From NCBI RefSeq assembly GCF_000219625.1, contig NC_018215.1:1302001-1366000 (forward strand): a DNA stretch of 64,000 nt, written 5' to 3'. Made by a program: the position numbers and the translations under genes. Shown here piece by piece: positions 1-9,736 of this stretch. Under the pieces are notes generated by a model. The model had not been told where the DNA came from. It worked only from the letters and a program-made list of their open reading frames with translations, and did no database searches. The stretch's first letter is position 1, and each line of letters opens with the position of its first letter. The stretch is from Zymoseptoria tritici IPO323 (lineage: Eukaryota > Ascomycota > Dothideomycetes > Mycosphaerellales > Mycosphaerellaceae).

Positions 1-856
1 TGCAATGTCCTCGATCGCGCATATGAGTTTGTACGCCAGTGTCCGTGTGCATCTGCTTGTGGCAGTACAAGCACTGGTGTAGGACGATGACGGTTTCGCT
101 GAGGTAATTGATGAGGCCGGCCAGGTCGACGAGGTATTCCTGCTCGGGAATGAAGCATCCGTGCTGTCGCGACATGTGGTTGACGTTGAGATCCATGGTT
201 GGCGAAAGGTAGTTGCAGAACAAACATTGCTTGACGTCGGCTTTGTGCTCGTAGTCGTCGTCATCCTCTGCGGCGTCTCCGTTTGCAACACCTTGATTGC
301 TCTGCGACGCGGTTGAGGGAGCTGAATTCTGTGGCCGTGCCGCTGGTGCAAGAGTCTCTTCGATCTTGGTCTGCTTGACAGCCTCCACGACCTCGTCGAA
401 ATCCTCCTCCGCCGCGGGATCCGTCTCGGTCACTGTGCTTGCAGTCTCCATTGTCTCGCCCAACGTGAACGTAGAGTCTGCCATACTCTCAGTCTCGGCT
501 CCATCCATACCGCGATATCTTGCCACAAAGAGCTTGTGCTTCTGGCTCCCCAAATGGTTGACGTATGCGCCTTCACTGTAGTATGTCTTGTCGCATGGCT
601 CACATCTCTTTTCGAAGCTCGCTCGGGCAGCAGTCGCAGCAGCAGAGGCCTTGTTCGCAAGAACCTTCTCGGCGAATACCTCCGAAGTGAGCGGTGGGAG
701 AGAGGCGACACGACGCTTCAGGTTGTATCGGTGCCAGTCACTCTGCATATGCGTTCGTTGCAGGTCTCCGGACTTGAACGCGACCTGGCAGGTGTTGCAG
801 GTGAAGGGATGGGCTGATCCCTGCTGTCCAGCAGATGTCTGTACAAGAGTCGCCAT
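1..856 (-). CDS. REI1: Cytoplasmic 60S subunit biogenesis factor Rei1 (C2H2 zinc finger), 3' part missing
   Basis: In yeast Rei1 acts in the cytoplasm on pre-60S ribosomal subunits, helping release and recycle the Arx1/Alb1 export factors. The reading frame opens at the ATG at 856 and runs without a stop or intron to the window edge, about 285 codons, so the C-terminus is missing. Four zinc-finger units are visible: CNTCQVAF...HMQSDWH near residues 20-42, CEPCDKTYY...HLGSQKH near 85-105, then CLFC...HMSRQH and CLYC...HMRDRGH near the truncated end. The first two are U1-like fingers spaced as in Rei1/Reh1; an acidic linker with a DDDDYEH run precedes the third. Family identity is from recognising the finger order and spacing. 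Rei1 and its paralogue Reh1 cannot be separated from this fragment. It is divergent from the splicing-factor gene at 1114. Confidence 0.9.
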   Translation of the reverse strand, partial: MATLVQTSAGQQGSAHPFTCNTCQVAFKSGDLQRTHMQSDWHRYNLKRRVASLPPLTSEVFAEKVLANKASAAATAARASFEKRCEPCDKTYYSEGAYVNHLGSQKHKLFVARYRGMDGAETESMADSTFTLGETMETASTVTETDPAAEEDFDEVVEAVKQTKIEETLAPAARPQNSAPSTASQSNQGVANGDAAEDDDDYEHKADVKQCLFCNYLSPTMDLNVNHMSRQHGCFIPEQEYLVDLAGLINYLSETVIVLHQCLYCHKQMHTDTGVQTHMRDRGHC

Positions 857-1113
857 GTTGGAATACGTCGAAATGTTGTGATGCAGAGGTAGTTGTTGGT
901 CATCTTCACGAAGGCGTACGGACAGAGAAATTCCTTAATCATGCAAGTGGCGGCTGACTCAAACAGGCATGGCGTCATGGTACGTTTGAACGGAGCTCAG
1001 CCCGAAACTCAAAGAAGGCCCGCGTTTCAAGATGTGAATGTGTAACATCTTCACACTCGACTAAACAACGACAACACTTCTTGCATGGGCGAGGCATCGT
1101 AGCAGTCAGCGCC
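857..1113. promoter_or_regulatory. Divergent promoter region between REI1 and the Saf4-like gene
   Basis: A 257-bp gap separates two oppositely oriented start codons, so both promoters must lie here or overlap the neighbouring transcripts. No clear TATA box is visible; a pyrimidine-rich and CACTTC-containing stretch lies just upstream of 1114. The assignment is by position only. Confidence 0.4.
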
Positions 1114-1986
1114 ATGCAAGGCTTCAACCGCTATGTGCCACCCGAGCTGGAAGGGACCACAAGTGGCAACGCCTTACACAAGCGACGAGCTCCAGGAACA
1201 CTCCGAAATGGCCTACAGACCGTTCGCTTCGAGATGCCATACGCTGTCTGGTGCCACACATGTAAGCCTCACGCCATCATAGGGCAGGGCGTACGCTTCA
1301 ACGCGGAGAAGAAGAAAGTTGGCCACTACCACTCGACTCCGATCTGGTGTTTTCGCATGAAGCACACCGCGTGCAGTGGGATCATCGAAATCAGGACGGA
1401 CCCTAAGAATACAGCTTATGTGGTCACTGAGGGAGGCAAAGCCAGAGACTACGGAGATTCCGAAGACCGTGTGAGAGAAGGCGAGAATGGAGTACCAATT
1501 TTGACCCCCGAGGAGCGGGAGCAGCGGCGAGAGGATGCATTTGCAAACCTCGAGGGCAAAGCAGCAGAGAAAGCTCTGGTAAAGGATAATACTAAACGGA
1601 TCGAAGAGCTATATGAAGCGCGAGATCGGGACTGGGATGACCCATGGCGGGCCAACCGGCGGGCACGAGAAAGCTTTCGCCACGACCGGAAAGTGTTGAA
1701 GCGGGAGGCAGAAGCAGATGAGGCCATCAAGACTCGCATTGGAACCGAGATGGAACTTTTACCGGAGAACGACTCCGACCGACTACGCGCAAAGCTGATA
1801 GGGTTCGGAAAAAGTGGCTCTGGTAGTGAAGGAAATGATGCTAGCAACAAAGCAGGTTTTGGCACTCCCAGGCCGAAGACAGCATCCTCAAAAACTGCGA
1901 AATCGGCGCGAGAGGCTCGCAAGGAAGCTTTGAGGCGCCAACTGGTCTCAAATACTCGGGCAGCGTTGAACCCATTCGGCGACTAA
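1114..1986 (+). CDS. saf4: Saf4/YJU2B (CCDC130, Cwf16) family splicing factor
   Basis: Members of this family are nuclear, spliceosome-associated proteins; fission yeast Saf4 and human CCDC130/YJU2B are the nearest relatives I recognise. The 290-residue product has the conserved N-terminal block: MQGFNRYVPPE at the start, RFEMPYAVWCHTC, then GVRFNAEKKKVGHY and TPIWCFRMKHTACSG. Two Cys pairs (WCHTC and WCFR...CSG) form the zinc site, the first cysteine of the second pair being somewhat displaced. A charged Arg/Glu-rich helical region fills residues 120-220 and the tail is basic. The frame is open upstream to 1081, but the first ATG is at 1114 and the MQGFN start matches the family. It is uninterrupted by introns. 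It converges on the GH64 gene, whose stop is 160 bp away. Confidence 0.9.
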   Translation: MQGFNRYVPPELEGTTSGNALHKRRAPGTLRNGLQTVRFEMPYAVWCHTCKPHAIIGQGVRFNAEKKKVGHYHSTPIWCFRMKHTACSGIIEIRTDPKNTAYVVTEGGKARDYGDSEDRVREGENGVPILTPEEREQRREDAFANLEGKAAEKALVKDNTKRIEELYEARDRDWDDPWRANRRARESFRHDRKVLKREAEADEAIKTRIGTEMELLPENDSDRLRAKLIGFGKSGSGSEGNDASNKAGFGTPRPKTASSKTAKSAREARKEALRRQLVSNTRAALNPFGD

Positions 1987-2145
1987 AACAGGATATCGGC
2001 GCATGATCTCCGATAATTGAAGCAGAATACTGGACATCGCAACACTCCCACGCGGCAGACCAATCACGGCGGAGTCATACTGCATATAGTATCGCAGCTC
2101 TGACTTCTTTGACCGTTCTCCCTCTCACGATGACCACGAAATCTC

Positions 2146-3703
2146 TCAGCTGGCCTTCGCATTGTTCCCACCCATGGTGACGGTCAGCTTGGCGGGCGAG
2201 AAGCTAAATATGGCACCTTCTTGTGGTTTACCTGGCGCAGGAGTCAGTACTGGCTCTCAAACTCGCAACGCGACTTTCATACCTCCATCGGGAGTCACAT
2301 CATCGTAGGGGAAAGCATAGCCCAGACCGTCGACATTTACTGCATGGACGATCCTCGAGTAATGCTACAAAACCCGTCAGCTGCATTGCTTCGTTGGCGA
2401 CGGGTGAAGGCTGCCTCACATTGGTCGTGGCATCCTGATAGTACTGGTTTGGATTGGTTCCGTTCGGCGCCTGGTCCGATAGGAGCAGGGTACTCCGATT
2501 GAAGGCCGCGGCCAGCCGTGGAATGATAGCGTTCGTCTGGCTGTTGCCACCCGTCGCGAACGGACCTGTGGAATTGCCAAAGATGTCCGCGCTGGTCGGC
2601 TTCTTGAAGCTACCTCCCGCGCCGAAATTCAGAGCGCCAGAGGCATCAACTTGGCCGCGAACTTCGCCAAAAGAGGCTTGGGTGTCAACGGTCAAGGCTT
2701 TAGACGAGTATTGACTGTACACTACATATATGTCAGTCGGTCGTCCTCACATTCCAAGCTTGAAAATCACCTCGATTGACGTAGTCCGTCCAGTATGTGG
2801 AGAACCAATCCGGATTCAACGTGATACCAGAATTCGGACTCAGCGCCCGCAGATCTTGCCCGTTCTTCTGCACAATCAGCGAACTCCAACGTCTACCATC
2901 CTTAGCGGTCTGAGCTCGGAGGTTCTTGCAGACTGTCGCCAATCCGTCGCTCTTCATGCCCCCCACATGCTTGCTGGATCCATCAGTGTCCTGCAAAGTG
3001 AGTGCAACGGGGACGCCGCTGACGAAGTCGACGTAAGAGATGTTGATAAAGACCTGCGCTGAATTGAAAGTGAATTCGCAGAAGCCAAATTGGACATTAT
3101 AATTCGGGTCCGATGGGTTGAAGACCGATGGCTCGACCAGGCCTGGGCCGGTATTGAGTTTGAATGTCAGCGGCGCACCCACGGAGAACCAGATTCGGCC
3201 ACCGGCAAGTCGAGGTATGGTCGCGTTGATTGTGTTGCCGGGAGCGCCCAGAGAGATGGCGACGTTGGTACTGAGAGATGCTCCCGTCGCGGAAGGGCTG
3301 GACGGGTAGTACGGCGTCCTCGCGTCTGCTTGGAGGAGGAAGAGGGCATTGTTGTTGTCGATTGCTTGACCAGCTGTCGTTTATCAGCGCTGTGGCATGT
3401 GTTTTCTGGGTATGATTGGAGTGATATACTTATGTAGGCAAACACCTGGCTCGAGTTCGATTGGTTCACAAGCGCTACTTGCAAAGTGCCACTGGTAGTA
3501 GCTGCCTGAACAGCAGGTGCTGTCGCACGATTCTGCGTGAGTATAGGCTGCTGTTGTTGGAGATTTTGCTGAGCCGGAGCTGTAGTAGGAGGGGTGTTCT
3601 CGGTCGTTCGCGCAGTTGGTGATTCTTTCGAAATGGTTGTGTTTGGCTGCTTGCCGGATCTTCTCTTGATCAGGCTCCGGATTCTATCTTTCAAAGATGC
3701 CAT
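2146..3703 (-). CDS. GH64 family beta-1,3-glucanase (thaumatin-like fold), five exons
   Basis: GH64 enzymes cut beta-1,3-glucan (laminarin, cell-wall glucan). Exons, in transcription order: 3430-3703, 2771-3373, 2420-2721, 2283-2364 and 2146-2231. The introns are 49-56 bp with GT-AG ends, and the joined frame is 448 residues with no stop. Family signs: QVFAYITGQAIDNNNALFLL near residue 87, ARTPYYPSSPSATG, RIWFSVGAPLTF, GFCEFTFN, SYVDFVSGVP, and near the end HAVNVDGLGYAFPYDDV. Glu191 and Asp207 are 16 residues apart, the same spacing as the two catalytic acids of the Streptomyces laminaripentaose-producing enzyme (E154/D170). The N-terminus (MASLKDRIRSLIKRRSGKQ, then a Gln/Thr-rich stretch) is basic and is not a signal peptide, so secretion is uncertain. 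An unrecognised upstream exon could change this. Confidence 0.87.
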
Positions 3704-4361
3704 CGCAAGGAAGGAATAGGTACAATAGGCGATATGATGCTTACTCAGAGCCGGATAAGGCAAGTATGAAGGACGAAGAGGTAGAATACGATTCTCAAGT
3801 CAAAGGAACGATTCAATACTTAACCCGAGGTGAGGCACAACGCTGTTGGAAACACTTGCCCGTCCACGCCAGTCCAACTTCGCGATCGACATCGCGAAGT
3901 ATGTTTCCTGACAACTGGTTTCGCTTTGAAGCGTGCGTGTTTCGTCGCTCATTCGTCGCCAGTAATACAGAGGTGGCTGCTGCTCGAAGCTCAAGATTCG
4001 CCGAAGAAGCGACAGGATGTTCATATGATGCAAGCTAACGACCCTCCTGCATTCAAACAAGTATCCGTGTAGCAGTTCGAGTGCAGAGTGACCATAATAT
4101 GCATGTCCCGCACAAGTGTTCGTGAAGAATTGCAACAGGCATGACAACAGCTTAAGCCCGACAATCTCAATACTAGAGTTAAGAGAAGCTAAGACATAGC
4201 ACTCGTGCAGTGACAATGACTGTGTACCTCGCGCGTGGCCATCCCGATCGTTCGCTTACGAACAGCGGCTTTGTGCGATTCAGAATTGGTCTCACAATCA
4301 GCCGAAGCTGCAGCCCGACTGCGAACACCATGCACCACTGTTTTTACAGCACTGTCGGTGC
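3704..4361. other. Intergenic region between GH64 and aldehyde dehydrogenase genes
   Basis: This 658-bp stretch holds the GH64 promoter and the downstream end of the aldehyde dehydrogenase gene, both on the minus strand. Small open frames on both strands (up to 138 codons) show no family resemblance, no splice pattern and no steady codon preference. No gene is supported. Confidence 0.5.
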
Positions 4362-6454
4362 TCACTTCTTTGCCGGCACGTTCATGTTCACATGGATCGT
4401 CTTCGGTTGGAGGTAGTTCTTCAGGCCCTGAGACATGCAAGTGGTCAGCAGCTATAGAGCATGGCGGGTCTGAAGAAGCTCACCTCGATTCCGGACTCCC
4501 TCCCATATCCAGACTGCTTGAAGCCACCAAACGGCGTCTGCGGAGAGGTTGCGAACGCTGAGTTGATACCCACGGTACCGGCCTCGAGTTTGCTTGCAAT
4601 CCGAAGAGCACGAGCAATGTCGGATGTGTAGATGGTTGCTGGAGGAAGCAAGTCAGCTGTGTGACGTCTCTAGCCTAGGGAGTCTTTTTTGACTCACAGC
4701 CAAGCCCGTAGGATGTGTTGTTGGCCATCTCGATAGCCTGGAAAGCAAAGTGTATAAGGTCAGCGGATGTCGTAGACAGTGTGGAGTGGACGAAGGCCCG
4801 GCGTCCGAGATAGTCTCGGACTTTGAAGCCTTCTGCACTTCGATTTCTTACCTCGTCTTCGGTCTTGAAGGTCTTGATGCTGATTGCGGGACCAAAGATT
4901 TCGTCTGTATAGACCTTGCTGTTTAGATCCGGATTGAGGAAGATCGTTGGCGTGACCTGTGTCATTAGCCAAACGCACGTCGAAAATGGGTTGCAAACGT
5001 ACAAATGTGCCCTTGTCACCCTTGCGCTCGCCACCAACAAGGACTTGAACGCCCTCTTGTTTGGCGCCATCGAGGAAGCTCATGACCCGCTCGAATTGCT
5101 TCTTGTCGGCGAGTGGTCCGAACGCCGTCTCTTCCAGGTTTGGATCTCCCATCAGCTTCGCCGCATTCTCGAATGCAGTCTTGACGGCTTCGATGAACTT
5201 GGGAGCAATGTTCTCCTGGACAAGGACACGGCTCGCGGCAAAACAGATCTGTCCCGAGTTTCGTAGGAATGAAGTTGAGCTGTGCTCCACGGCATTGTCC
5301 AAGTCGGCATCGTCGAAAATCAAAGCTGGCGACTTCCCACCCAGCTCGAGAGAGACGTGCTTGAGGTTGCTCTTGGCTGCAGCGGCCATGACTGCTCGTC
5401 CAGCGACCGAGGATCCTGTGAAAGCAATCTTGTCAATCTTCATGTGGCTTGCTAGCAAGGAGCCAGTCGGGCCAGCTCCGGTGATGATGTTGATCACGCC
5501 AGGAGGGAACCCAGCCTCATTGATTAAGTTTCCATAGGCGGCGAGAGAAAGAGGCGACTTCTCCGACGACTTCAAGATGAACGTGTTGCCAGTAGCCATC
5601 GCGGGAGCCATTTTCCACGCAGCCAATACATGGCTGCCCTTCGAGATGTTAGCATAACGAGTTTAGAAGCGTCTCAGATCCATCCCACTCACATTCCAAG
5701 CACAAATGCCGGCACAGACCCCGAGCGGTTCATAAGATCTACAGCATTTTAGCAGAGGCAGGCCGACGTGAGAGAGGTATGGACTGACACGATCTTGTAT
5801 GTTCCGTCCTCGTCCGGAGGATAACTCTCACCCGCGACTTTACCAGCGTAGCCAGCATAGTACCGCCAAAGAGCAATTGGACCCAAGATGAACTTCTTCG
5901 CCACGGAGATGGGCTGACCCATTGCCGCACTTTCAAGTTTGGCCAACTTCTCAATATTCGCCTCCAACAGATCGGCGAACTTCAGCATGATCTAGAACGG
6001 TGGAAAAAAGGATCAGTGATCGCTCGAAAGGTGCAAGAGCCGGCTTAGACCTGCCAGCATGCCTCCGTAGTCCCACTCAGACTTCATTCCCTCTCAGTGG
6101 CCGAGAGTGTGCAGTGTGAGCAGGAGAACGGAGGTAGCCCGAGATTGTGTCTCTCGGACCGCTGCAGACCTTCTGCCCTTGGGACTCCTTACGGCAGCTC
6201 TCTTATGACCAGCAGTATCTCTCCAGGCTGGGAACGCAGCTCTGGCGGCGGCAACGCAGCTGTCAACATCCTGCTCCGAGGCAACTTGAACCTTGTCCGT
6301 GACGAGACTGTCATCGTTCGGCGAGAAGATAGAAAGCGTCTCGCCGCTCGATGATGGCACGTACTAGGTCGCGTGAGTCCATCCATGTTCGGCACTGTAG
6401 CATTGGAATAGCTCTCACCTGGCCGTTGATGAACAGATTGGCTTCGTAAGACAT
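4362..6454 (-). CDS. NAD(P)-dependent aldehyde dehydrogenase, nine exons
   Basis: Oxidises an aldehyde to its acid with NAD(P)+; the physiological substrate cannot be read from sequence. Exons in order: 6419-6454, 6193-6363, 5789-5991, 5693-5738, 5003-5638, 4852-4956, 4698-4737, 4484-4638 and 4362-4427. All phases agree and the product is 485 residues. The start MSYEANLFINGQ is typical of cytosolic ALDHs, with no targeting peptide. Motifs: a WN/WKMAPA cofactor region after the YEPLGVC segment, FTGSSVAG, LELGGKSP with the general-base Glu250, SGQICFAASR with nucleophile Cys284, DEIFGP, PFGGFKQSGYGRE and the terminal KTIHVNM strand. One intron is long (201 bp); the rest are 46-114 bp. The gene is divergent from the asparaginase-like gene. 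It belongs to the ALDH1/betaine or aromatic aldehyde group by general look only. Confidence 0.92.
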
Positions 6455-6900
6455 TGTGCTGGTAGATGAATGCGAATTGTTCCTGTGAAGTTCTTCGGGC
6501 TTCTTCAGTCTTGACGAGAAACCGTATGCGATGGTAGTCCCTCAAACGTAAGAGAACATCGCTTTAATAGATAGCCAAGGTACTTCGGTTGACACGATAT
6601 GAACCCCGCTTCTGCCAGAGCGGAGGCTTTGCAGGCTGCTCTGACGCGGTCGACGATCTCTTCGGCCATAGCTACGAGTCTCATTTGCGTGGACTGGCCT
6701 GAACCTGCGAGAGCCTTTGCGTTGGCGATTACTCCGTGTGCGACCACCGAAATCTGCTTAGTTGATGGAATCTCGTGCAAAGGGTGCTCGTAGGTGAGGT
6801 CCCGGGTAAAAGTATCTCCGGTGCTCAAGGAACCGAATCCTTGTCCTCGTCAACAGAACGATCGTCTCTTCTTACCATACCATCATCGACAGCCATTTCA
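6455..6900. promoter_or_regulatory. Divergent promoter region between aldehyde dehydrogenase and asparaginase-like genes
   Basis: The 446-bp gap lies between two opposite start codons and must contain both promoters. A minus-strand open frame (6505-6828) with coding-like codon choice crosses it but lacks an early ATG and any recognised domain. No TATA box stands out. Confidence 0.4.
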
Positions 6901-8241
6901 ATGGAGTTGCTCAAATCAAGCCGGATCGAGCCCAGACTGATTCTCCATGGTGGTGCCGGCAACATCACGCCAGACAACCTCCCACCACAGGCGCAAAAGG
7001 AGTATCGCGAAGCTTTGTTCGGGATCCTGAGGAAGGCCAATGCGAAGCTGCTCTCTGGTGCTTCGGCCCTCGACGTTGCAACGTATGCGGTATCCTTGCT
7101 AGAGCTCAATCCGCTTTTCAATGCCGGCCATGGAGCGGTGTATACTCGAGAGGGCAGGCATGAGCTCGAAGCGTCAGTCATGGTGAGCAAAGGCTACAAC
7201 AAAAGAGGTGTCGGAGTGATGCGTGTTACAAAGGCGAAGAGTCCGATCAAGCTTGCAAGGGAAATGCTCATCAAGGGCCAGCTGCCGGATGGTGGTGGAG
7301 CCCAGGGACATTGTCAGCTTGCCGGAGAGATGTGTGATCAGTTGGCAGAAGAGTGGGGCCTTGAGCTAGTGAAGCCGAGCTACTTCTGGGTTCGTAAGAG
7401 ATGGGATGAGCACCGTAGAGGACTGGGCCTTGCTCACGACGATGAGACATATGAGAGAATGAAAAGAGAGGTGGACGGGAAATCCACTGCGTCTGATGCC
7501 GCTGTACAAGCACCTGTGGCCTTTACTGAAGACGGTGTAAGTGTTAGTGACATTCACTGGGATGGTAAGGAATATCTTCCGCAAGGCACAGTGGGAGCAG
7601 TGGCTCTGGACAGCACGGGAGCTATCTGCTGCGCGACGTCCACAGGAGGGATCACAAACAAGCTGCCTGGGAGAATAGGAGATACACCTACGTTGGGAGC
7701 GGGTTTCTTCGCAGAGCAATGGGACGTTCCAAAGGATCCTCCGGCCTTGATCTCTCCGGCGCCGCTGTTTCAAATGAGTGCATTGCTGAGCGACTGCCTG
7801 CCGAGTATTGCACCTCGCCTGAGCGCTGCGTCTCCTCCTTCCTTGAATCCACAAATAGGATACCGAGCTGTAGGTATGTCTGGCACTGGCAACGGTGACA
7901 GTTTCTTGAGGATTGCAGCCGTTCGCACGGCCGCGGCAATGGCACGTTTTGCAACGCATTCAGCCGCTCCGTTCTCTGGTCGAGCACACAGCAGCGGAGT
8001 GACTTTACAGCAAGCAGTCACGGCGATTGCCGGGCCGCATGGCGAGCTACAGCGCTCTGCTGGTGATCGTTGGCACAAGACCGGCGAGGGCGAAGGCGGT
8101 ATTATTGGCTTGGAGCTAGACGCAAATGGACAAGGGCATGTCGTCTTTGATCATAACTGTGGAGGCATGTTCAGGGCATTCTTAGACGACGTTGGCCAGG
8201 AGCAGTTCGGCGTTTTTCATCCGAAGTCTGGCATTCCATGA
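6901..8241 (+). CDS. Plant-type asparaginase / isoaspartyl peptidase-like Ntn hydrolase
   Basis: This family (L-asparaginase 2, isoaspartyl peptidase, taspase) hydrolyses asparagine or beta-aspartyl peptides after self-cleavage that exposes a catalytic threonine. The single-exon frame gives 446 residues from the only early ATG (6901); upstream codons are open but have no ATG. Visible signatures: LILHGGAGNITP at the start, NPLFNAGHGAVYTREG (substrate loop), LEASVMV, then GTVGAVALDSTG, where Thr230 is the predicted nucleophile of the beta subunit, followed by ATSTGGITNKLPGRIGDTPTLGAGFFA. A second half with GMSGTGNGDSFLR also fits. Length is above the usual 300-350 residues, mainly through insertions near 300 and 380. 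It is divergent from the aldehyde dehydrogenase. Asparaginase versus isoaspartyl peptidase activity cannot be separated here. Confidence 0.92.
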   Translation: MELLKSSRIEPRLILHGGAGNITPDNLPPQAQKEYREALFGILRKANAKLLSGASALDVATYAVSLLELNPLFNAGHGAVYTREGRHELEASVMVSKGYNKRGVGVMRVTKAKSPIKLAREMLIKGQLPDGGGAQGHCQLAGEMCDQLAEEWGLELVKPSYFWVRKRWDEHRRGLGLAHDDETYERMKREVDGKSTASDAAVQAPVAFTEDGVSVSDIHWDGKEYLPQGTVGAVALDSTGAICCATSTGGITNKLPGRIGDTPTLGAGFFAEQWDVPKDPPALISPAPLFQMSALLSDCLPSIAPRLSAASPPSLNPQIGYRAVGMSGTGNGDSFLRIAAVRTAAAMARFATHSAAPFSGRAHSSGVTLQQAVTAIAGPHGELQRSAGDRWHKTGEGEGGIIGLELDANGQGHVVFDHNCGGMFRAFLDDVGQEQFGVFHPKSGIP

Positions 8242-8533
8242 TACTGCCCCGGAGGATATGTAATATGTATACCAGAAAATCGGCATGCAGTCCTTTCGCC
8301 GGTCCATTTTCTGCGAGCCCCGCACATCTGCGTTGATGACAGTGGCATACATTCCCAGCACGTGGAAATGCTTCTTATGGTGAGAGCGCGCTGGCGGCTG
8401 ATCTTTTAAATGCGGATCTAGCTCCGCGTGGCTTCGGCTGCCTGCGATGTCTCCGATGCGAACAAGACAAACGAAGGCAACATTCTCACGATGAACACCT
8501 CAACACCGCTCAACGATCTGTGCTGTGTCAAAT

Positions 8534-9358
8534 ATGTCCGGCTACGAAGGTATTGCCACTGCTGTGGATCACTGTTGGAAAACATGCTAACGCCTACAGT
8601 TGAACACAACATCCCCGCGGACCAACGACAAGAGCCCGTTCGACGTCGGCCTGATCTGGGCACATTCTTCAGCACCCTCGATCTCGTAGACACGTCTGGA
8701 TCTCGCCAACCACAAAATTCGAATGCCCTACCTCTGCCACAGGATGTTAGCGCAGCGTTCAGAACATTGGCCAATGCCTTCGAGATGATGAGAACAGGAG
8801 GAGCTACGCAAGACGATGGAAACTCCGAGCTGTTGGGAAACCTGGTGCAGAGTCTGATGGATAGTGCTGAGCATCCTCCTACGGAAGTAGAGGTACGGCA
8901 CTGCAAGTTTGGACACAAACAAGAGCATCGATGTGCTGACGCCCAGACAGGGTGTATCGGACGAGTTCATTGCGCAGTTAGAACGGATACCAAAAAAGCA
9001 GCTGGAGCGAAAGCCCGATCAGAGCTGTCCAATTTGCGCCAATCCGTTCCTCGAAGGTACGTCTGGAGATGCACTTGCGAAATGCTGGCAAATGCTGACG
9101 AATCGCAGACCCGCACCCACTCGTCGTGCGATTGCCGTGCCACAAGGACCATATCTTCGATTTGGAGGTATGTTCTGACTACATTGTAGACTGGTCTACG
9201 ACTTTTGTGGTCCCTTGCTGACTTTCTCCCAGTGCATTTCTCCGTGGCTGAAGCTCAATCCAACTTGCCCCATGGATCGTCAAGTCTTGCTCAAAAAGAA
9301 AGAGCCTCCGGTCGTGGTAGAAGACGATGAGGAAGAGTTCGATGATATGTACTCATGA
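8534..9358 (+). CDS. RING-H2 finger protein, probable E3 ubiquitin ligase, five exons
   Basis: Probably a ubiquitin ligase that binds an E2 enzyme through its RING. Exons 8534-8549, 8600-8892, 8951-9056, 9109-9167 and 9233-9358 join to a 199-residue product beginning MSGYEVEHNIPADQ. The first exon is only 16 nt and is chosen because it keeps frame across a clean 50-bp intron; other upstream ATGs hit stops. The RING spans roughly residues 130-185: CPIC, then LPCHKDHIF, CISPWL and CPMDR, a C3H2C3 pattern interrupted by two introns. The tail is acidic (EDDEEEFDDMYS). No transmembrane segment is seen, so it should be soluble. Similar short RING proteins occur across filamentous ascomycetes, but I do not recognise a named orthologue or substrate. 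Confidence 0.85.
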
Positions 9359-9736
9359 GGCATTCAGAATGTGTATATTCAGAATGTGTACACAGGGCTA
9401 AGCACGGTGTATAGTGTTGTACAACAACGTAGGCATGGTTTGCGAGCTTAGCACAGCAAACGACGGGTAACTCCAGGTGGTATTACATGGTGGTCGAAGA
9501 CAGCAGCTCACCTTTGTAGAAAGCTGTTGCCAAACATAGCCGTCTGAACATGATTCCATATTCAATCTCCCAAACCTCATGACTCGGCACTCCCGTGCCA
9601 ATGTTTAACATTGTGGCCATGTCGCGCTTCTCGCTCTCCGTATCGAATTGTACTTTCGGATTTGCACAAAGCTAAAGTTATCTCGCCTTTTCCACCTCAC
9701 ACACCCGCATGCATTTCGCATGCATCGGATAACAGG
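9359..9736. other. Intergenic region upstream of TRM7
   Basis: 378 bp between the RING gene and TRM7, both on the plus strand. A short direct repeat (TATTCAGAATGTGTA-like, about 9365-9390) lies just after the RING stop codon. No further gene is seen. Confidence 0.4.

Noticed and set aside
1081..1113. N-terminal extension of the Saf4-like protein
   Set aside because: The extension begins at TTG; the first ATG, at 1114, gives the conserved MQGFN start.
6775..6900. Extended start of the asparaginase-like protein
   Set aside because: Only a GTG is available upstream; the family-type start is the ATG at 6901.
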